Source of the DNA: an uncultured Porphyromonadaceae bacterium
GTDB taxonomy: Bacteria; Bacteroidota; Bacteroidia; Bacteroidales; Muribaculaceae
Length of the DNA: 12,570 nucleotides
Direction: 5' to 3'
Assembly (NCBI GenBank): GCA_905193485.1
Contig: CAJJOX010000041.1
Location: 1 to 12,570, forward strand
Shown here piece after piece: positions 9,126 to 12,570 of the stretch; position 1 is the stretch's first letter, and each line of letters opens with the position of its first letter. The notes under the pieces were generated by a model that was not told the DNA's origin, made no database searches, and worked only from the letters and a program-made list of their open reading frames with translations. The position numbers were made by a program, and so were the translations under genes.

Positions 9126-10571
9126 TTAAACGAGTGCCAGGATAGCATCAAGAGGAGATTGGCCGTTTTTCCATGCTGTGTCGGCGATGGAGTGAAGTGC
9201 GTGGAATGCATCGGCGCCGGTGTCCGAGCGGAAGCATCCTGATATTTTCTGCTTGACCTTGAGTTTACGGATTCCCCGTTCCGAGCCATTGTTGTCCGAC
9301 GGTATTGTCGGATTCTCAAGGAAGTTGAATATGTAGTCCCGGCATTTTATTATTCCCCGTTTCAGTTCGTTAAACTCTTTGCGCAGGCTGTCAAGATTTC
9401 GTTTAAGCAGATTATCAAGTCGCATGAGCCAGCCCTCTTTGGGTATTATATCGGCTGGCTTTCCGTTTCTCAGATGAATGGCTTCACGCAGAAGTTCCTG
9501 CACCTCCTTTGCCCATGTCTGCTCCTTGTCTATGTCGTTGAGGTATTCCAGATTCCGTAAAAGATGGGCCAGACATATCTGGTTGTCGAGGAAGTCTATG
9601 GCGAAGTAGGCGCTGTGGCGGTCTGTAACTGCGGTCATGTTTTTCAGCGAGTCGCCAAAACGTTCTTCGAGCACTTTCGCACCACGCCCTGCGCCACGGA
9701 ACACAAGCGTCAGATATGTGGTCTGCGCTATCCACGACCAGTTGAGTCTGCCGTTGACATAGAAACCCGACTCATCAAAACCGATTACGGCGGATTCCTT
9801 TATCAGCCGCTCTATAAGTCCTATCGCCGGACGGGACTTGTCAAGCATCTCACGGACGACATTCGCCAGCGTCCCCTGGCTGATTCTGACATTGAACATC
9901 GTCTCAAACAGCGACTGCAACCGTTCATACGGCATACACTGAACTACACTCAGATAAGTGGCGACGGCTCTGATATTCCTGCCGAAAGTGATGGCGTTGC
10001 CGCCTCTCTTGCGCGGGGCATAATCACGGTTGCAACAACCGCAGGCGCAGACCTTTTTATAAAATCTGCGCTCTCGATATATTGGCGTTATCGGCGGCAG
10101 GTCAATCTCCTGCGTGACATAATCAAGTTCCCCTTCGACATCCGACAGGTCTCTGCCACATTTACTACAGAACTGCGATGCAATTGTTTCTATCTCATCG
10201 GGAGCCTCTACCTTTTTACGGGTTGTTCCCTCATGGCCCGGCTGACCGCCGACTGCCTTGTCAGACTTTTTCCTCAGCGACCTGGTACGCCGTTCAACCT
10301 CAGACTTTATCGGCTCTTTCGATGGAGGTGTACTGCTGTTGCCGGAGTCTTTGGGCGGCTTCTCATATTTCTCCAGCCGCTTGCGTAATTCGCGGTTTTC
10401 TTTCAGCAGTTTGTCCATATTGCGGTTAAGCGAACGATTTTCGGCATACAGGGAATCAACCGTTTTTCTCAACGATTGAAGTTCGGATAATAGTCCGGCC
10501 AAAGTCGAATGTATGTCGTTAACCTGCTGTTTCACAGATATAAAGATAGCAATTTTATCTGACATGTGCAA
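9126..10571 (-). CDS. tnpC: IS66-family transposase (TnpC)
   Basis: This is the DDE transposase of the surrounding IS66 element. Counting from the longest start, the 481 aa contain a leucine-rich coiled coil (about 22-72), the linker KPPKDSGNSSTPPS (71-84) typical of the family, a zinc-binding region (C135, C138, then the CACGCC cluster 175-180), the helix-turn-helix-like segment ISQGTLANVV, and the catalytic core with D266 (GFDESG), D317 (TDRHSAY) and E431 (NNGSERGIRKLK). The C-terminus (GADAFHALHSIADTAWKNGQ) is also family-typical. No stop or frameshift is present, so it looks active. The start is unsure: the ATGs at 10571 and 10565 overlap a promoter-like motif (10541-10572), and a GTG at 10533-10535 would be nearly leaderless. 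A weak hairpin, CTCGT/ACGAG (9117-9134), covers the stop. Confidence 0.93.
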   Translation of the reverse strand: MHMSDKIAIFISVKQQVNDIHSTLAGLLSELQSLRKTVDSLYAENRSLNRNMDKLLKENRELRKRLEKYEKPPKDSGNSSTPPSKEPIKSEVERRTRSLRKKSDKAVGGQPGHEGTTRKKVEAPDEIETIASQFCSKCGRDLSDVEGELDYVTQEIDLPPITPIYRERRFYKKVCACGCCNRDYAPRKRGGNAITFGRNIRAVATYLSVVQCMPYERLQSLFETMFNVRISQGTLANVVREMLDKSRPAIGLIERLIKESAVIGFDESGFYVNGRLNWSWIAQTTYLTLVFRGAGRGAKVLEERFGDSLKNMTAVTDRHSAYFAIDFLDNQICLAHLLRNLEYLNDIDKEQTWAKEVQELLREAIHLRNGKPADIIPKEGWLMRLDNLLKRNLDSLRKEFNELKRGIIKCRDYIFNFLENPTIPSDNNGSERGIRKLKVKQKISGCFRSDTGADAFHALHSIADTAWKNGQSPLDAILALV

Positions 10572-10572
10572 A
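10541..10572 (-). promoter_or_regulatory. Promoter-like motif driving IS66 tnpC
   Basis: On the minus strand TTTG (10569-10572), 20 nt, then TATCTTTA (10541-10548) matches TTTG-N20-TAnnTTTG with one mismatch at the last base. It lies inside the longest tnpC frame, implying a downstream start. Confidence 0.5.
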
Positions 10573-10634
10573 TAAAATCGCTAATAATTTCATGATATTC
10601 AGGAGATTATTTCTACATAATCTCGTTCATACGA

Positions 10635-10650
10635 TTCGCTGAATAGTTAC
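10635..10650. repeat. IS66 right terminal inverted repeat
   Basis: TTCGCTGAATAGTTAC, the exact reverse complement of 9079-9094. Confidence 0.93.
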
Positions 10651-10658
10651 TCCTACCC
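10651..10658. repeat. 8-bp target duplication of the IS66 element, right copy
   Basis: TCCTACCC, identical to 9071-9078. It directly abuts the TTA that flanks the neighbouring MITE. Confidence 0.93.
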
Positions 10659-10661
10659 TTA

Positions 10662-10823
10662 GAAACTGTTTAAGATTCACATCACTTTGCTTTTGAGGGT
10701 CTTGTCAGATGTATTTTTGTTCGCTCTTCAGTCACGTAGCTACGGCTACGCTCCCTCATCGCAAACAAAAATACATCTGACAATCCCTCTCAAAATCTGT
10801 ATCATATAAATTTAAACAGTTTC
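10662..10823. mobile_element. 162-bp palindromic MITE-like element
   Basis: This non-coding element is an imperfect palindrome centred exactly at 10742/10743. Its ends are GAAACTGTTTAA (10662-10673) and the reverse complement at 10812-10823. Inner arms include a perfect 20-bp match (10702-10721 with 10764-10783), and the tip is CGTAGC-TACG-GCTACG (10735-10750). It is flanked on both sides by TTA (10659-10661 and 10824-10826), a likely 3-bp target duplication. Its right end matches the terminal repeat of the adjacent IS5 element at 14 of the first 17 positions (GAAACTGTTTAAATTTA versus GAGAGTGTTTGAATTTA). It therefore looks like a non-autonomous element moved by a related IS5-type transposase. 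Transcribed from either side, it would fold into one long hairpin. Confidence 0.8.
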
Positions 10824-10826
10824 TTA

Positions 10827-10845
10827 GAGAGTGTTTGAATTTAAA
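10827..10845. repeat. IS5 left terminal inverted repeat
   Basis: GAGAGTGTTTGAATTTAAA, perfectly complementary to 11699-11717. Confidence 0.93.
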
Positions 10846-10851
10846 TAGATT

Positions 10852-11631
10852 TTAATGTTCGACATGATTGAGCAGCAATTTAAGGGTAGCAAAATCAATC
10901 ATCTCTTCGGCGGAAGCATCGGATATTTCGTAGTTCCTTGCAAGTCTGCGGAATCCGTCCAGCCAGGAGAAGGTACGTTCAACCACCCATCGAAGCGGTT
11001 TTGGAGTGAATCCGTTTGTTCCGTTGGGAGTGGAACAGACCTCGATGTCGATGTTGAAATCACGCTTTATATTCTCAATAAGCTCGCCGCGGTATCCGCG
11101 GTCGACAAGTCCTTTTCGGACCGAAGGCCATGAGTCGGAAACCTGTTCACACACCGGGGATGCGAGCCTGGAATCATGTACTCCCGCGCTGCTGACATGT
11201 CTGCCCAGGATGAATCCGTTGCGGTCGACAGCAATATTGCGTTTTATGCCTTTTACCTTTTTGTTGGCATCGAAACCGTTGTTGCTCTGACGGTTGCCCC
11301 ACTTGACGCTTTGGGCGTCAAGTGCCATCACAGAAGGTGTGGGAGATTGCCTGCGTTTGCGACGTATCTTCATGACGAGTTTTTCTATACAGTGGCTCAG
11401 ATACCCTTCTGTTCTCCATTTGTGGAAGTACCAGTACACGGTCTGCCATTGAGGAAGGTCGTGTGGAAGCATACGCCACTGGCAGCCGCTGACCAAAAGA
11501 TACAGAATCGCCTCGAATATGGAGCTCAGGGAATATTTGCGGTGTCTGCAATCATTTTCAAAGAATACTTTGTTTATATAAGACCATTGACCCTCGGTCA
11601 GATGTGTCTGATAGAAGCTGATTTTATGCAT
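10852..11631 (-). CDS. IS5-family transposase
   Basis: This 259-aa DDE transposase belongs to the surrounding IS. The N-terminal domain (about 10-90, LTEGQWSYINKVFF...VSGCQWRMLPHDLPQWQTVYWYFHKW) is the DNA-binding DUF4096-type segment of IS5 transposases. The catalytic residues are D105 (MALDAQSVKWG), D177 (GLVDRGYRG) and E218 (RWVVERTFSWL). It is one uninterrupted frame; many relatives need a programmed frameshift between two ORFs, and this one does not. The ATG at 11629-11631 follows an A-rich leader (AGAAGAAAAAAGATT). The stop lies 7 bp inside the left terminal repeat boundary. The gene looks intact. Confidence 0.94.
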   Translation of the reverse strand: MHKISFYQTHLTEGQWSYINKVFFENDCRHRKYSLSSIFEAILYLLVSGCQWRMLPHDLPQWQTVYWYFHKWRTEGYLSHCIEKLVMKIRRKRRQSPTPSVMALDAQSVKWGNRQSNNGFDANKKVKGIKRNIAVDRNGFILGRHVSSAGVHDSRLASPVCEQVSDSWPSVRKGLVDRGYRGELIENIKRDFNIDIEVCSTPNGTNGFTPKPLRWVVERTFSWLDGFRRLARNYEISDASAEEMIDFATLKLLLNHVEH

Positions 11632-11698
11632 ACTAATCTTTTTTCTTCTACAAACACTCTGATTGAGGGTTTGTTATGCCTCATATTGTTTAATTTGG

Positions 11699-11717
11699 TT
11701 TAAATTCAAACACTCTC
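11699..11717. repeat. IS5 right terminal inverted repeat
   Basis: TTTAAATTCAAACACTCTC, the exact reverse complement of 10827-10845. Confidence 0.93.
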
Positions 11718-11720
11718 TTA

Positions 11721-11965
11721 TACATCCATCCAAGTTAAATTATTGGTTTCAAACAGATTGAATGACCACACCGGGATGCAACCATAGTTAATATCGTAGA
11801 TTCGTTTATGTCTCGGCCGCGCAGAAACATATTTCCATATTGAGTATAAACAATTTACGCCAATACGATTTCGCCGATTAATGCTCCTAATCCGTCTCAT
11901 AATCTTGATAAAAAACTGTAACCTCAATTTTTATTTCAAAAATATAATAATTTAAAAATAATTTT
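11721..11965. other. AT-rich intergenic region before the secreted protein gene
   Basis: A 69-codon minus-strand open frame (11718-11927) is the only sizeable frame here. It has no recognisable domain, and its stop lies in the IS5 target duplication. I do not call it a gene. From about 11930 the sequence is almost pure A/T, as expected upstream of a Bacteroidota promoter. Confidence 0.5.
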
Positions 11966-11973
11966 TATCTTTG
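11966..11973 (+). promoter_or_regulatory. -7 promoter box of the secreted protein gene
   Basis: TATCTTTG is a perfect TAnnTTTG box, 24 nt before the GTG start at 11998. No convincing TTTG lies about 20 nt upstream, where the DNA is A/T-rich. Confidence 0.55.
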
Positions 11974-11997
11974 CCAAGAACTCATTACATTTCAATC

Positions 11998-12570
11998 GTG
12001 AATACAAAATTTCATATCATCATTCTGTTCCTTTTAAGTTGGTTTGTTTCGATGTCCGTTAATGGCCAAACGAGACAAACAATCACATTTATTGACAATC
12101 TTTCTCAAGCGCAGTCTACAACTGATTTCAATAATCAGCCTATCCCCATCAAACCCGAACGCATCAGTAGCAGTGCCGGAAATATAATCTTTAAATTTGA
12201 CAATAGTGTTCCAGATTCAATACAACGTGCTGCATTGATAGCAGCAGATTTATGGGAATCCAAAATATCAAACATCAAGCCTATTCGTATATCTATGACA
12301 ATGGAGTCACTTTCAGACAATCACGATGTGGAAACCGACGTCCAATATCAAGATATTGATTCACTAAATATGTCTATACCACTAAGCCTTATGGTTAATA
12401 AATATGGGTTAGTTACTACGGACTCCGAGATACATGGAATAATACACTTAAATATTACGAAACAATGGGACTGTGGGGTTTCTGACTCTATTTATTTAGA
12501 TTCACGCAATGTTACATCTGTAACACTTCGAGCGATAGCAAATATCTTAGGGTTTGGTTCAACCGCCACA
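11998..12570 (+). CDS. Secreted metallopeptidase-like protein lacking HExxH, 3'-truncated by the window edge
   Basis: This frame is open for 191 codons to the window end. It starts with GTG (11998-12000); no in-frame ATG precedes it, and the first internal ATG (12052) would remove most of the signal peptide. The predicted start is VNTKFHIIILFLLSWFVSMSV, with probable cleavage near VNG-QT. The segment VPDSIQRAALIAADLWESKI followed by KPIRISM (about residues 68-97) resembles secreted bacterial metallopeptidase-like proteins, in which such a segment precedes an LHEIGHxLGF zinc site. Here the equivalent region is VTLRAIANILGFGS (about 176-189). The frame LGF is kept, but His, Glu and His are replaced by Arg178, Ala179 and Asn182. 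It is thus a candidate pseudoprotease, or a different protein of that shape. Base composition is clearly more AT-rich than in the minus-strand core genes, suggesting transfer. The family call is from memory and motif only. Confidence 0.7.
   Translation, partial: MNTKFHIIILFLLSWFVSMSVNGQTRQTITFIDNLSQAQSTTDFNNQPIPIKPERISSSAGNIIFKFDNSVPDSIQRAALIAADLWESKISNIKPIRISMTMESLSDNHDVETDVQYQDIDSLNMSIPLSLMVNKYGLVTTDSEIHGIIHLNITKQWDCGVSDSIYLDSRNVTSVTLRAIANILGFGSTAT

Larger units (their letters stand above)
10827..11717 (-). mobile_element. Complete IS5-family (IS1031-like) insertion sequence (891 bp)
   Basis: The terminal repeats GAGAGTGTTTGAATTTAAA (10827-10845) and its exact reverse complement (11699-11717) are 19 bp long. 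TTA flanks both ends (10824-10826 and 11718-11720). A 3-bp TNA duplication and ends beginning GAG are features of the IS1031 subgroup of IS5. The single intact transposase gene fills the element. The left TTA is shared with the MITE. Confidence 0.93.

Noticed and set aside
9564..10388. 274-codon + strand open frame
   Set aside because: It is antisense to the IS66 transposase and encodes no recognisable domain.
10662..10823. Simple bidirectional terminator
   Set aside because: Terminator action is possible, but the 162-bp length, exact symmetry, TTA flanks and IS-like ends fit a mobile repeat better.
11718..11927. 69-codon minus-strand open frame beside the IS5 element
   Set aside because: It has no domain, no clear start signal and an ordinary length for chance; its stop falls in the IS5 target duplication.

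Overview
The window looks like a chromosomal segment of a Bacteroidales bacterium, most plausibly a gut Muribaculaceae-type genome. The reasons are Bacteroidota promoters (-33 TTTG, about 20 nt, -7 TAnnTTTG) in front of several genes, A-rich leaders instead of strong Shine-Dalgarno sites, a SerB with a long ACT-containing N-terminal region, a BadF/BcrA-type kinase starting MILIADAGGTKT, an outer-membrane beta-barrel protein with a C-terminal Phe, and Bacteroidales-type insertion sequences. The genus is inferred from general sequence character, not from a search.

Layout. 1-905: 3' part of an IS4-family element on the + strand. 965-1348: a small minus-strand ORF that resembles the Gly-rich tail of a Bacteroidales mobilisation relaxase, probably a relic. 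1670-9008: a block of housekeeping and envelope genes, all on the minus strand. Its transcription units, in order of transcription, are ligA then an outer-membrane barrel gene (terminator 6258-6292); an ECF sigma factor then a four-helix membrane protein; a secreted NlpC/P60 peptidase with its own promoter (4669-4700) and terminator (3867-3901); and a sugar-kinase-like gene then serB, separated by 11 nt. A degenerate 11/12-nt tandem repeat (4981-5131) starts at the stop codon of the membrane protein gene.

9071-11720 is a pile-up of three mobile insertions that can be resolved to the base. An IS66-family element (9079-10650) has 16-bp terminal repeats and the 8-bp target duplication TCCTACCC. 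A perfectly centred 162-bp palindromic MITE-like element (10662-10823) follows. An IS5-family (IS1031-like) element (10827-11717) has 19-bp terminal repeats. The MITE and the IS5 element are each flanked by TTA and share the middle copy, and the MITE ends resemble the IS5 ends, so the MITE is probably mobilised by a related transposase.

11966-12570: an AT-rich + strand gene with a -7 box, a GTG start and a signal peptide, cut by the window end. It resembles secreted zinc metallopeptidase-like proteins, but the expected HExxH site reads RAIAN, so it is a candidate pseudoprotease. This gene and the insertion cluster are the most unusual parts of the window. The rest is ordinary core genome.
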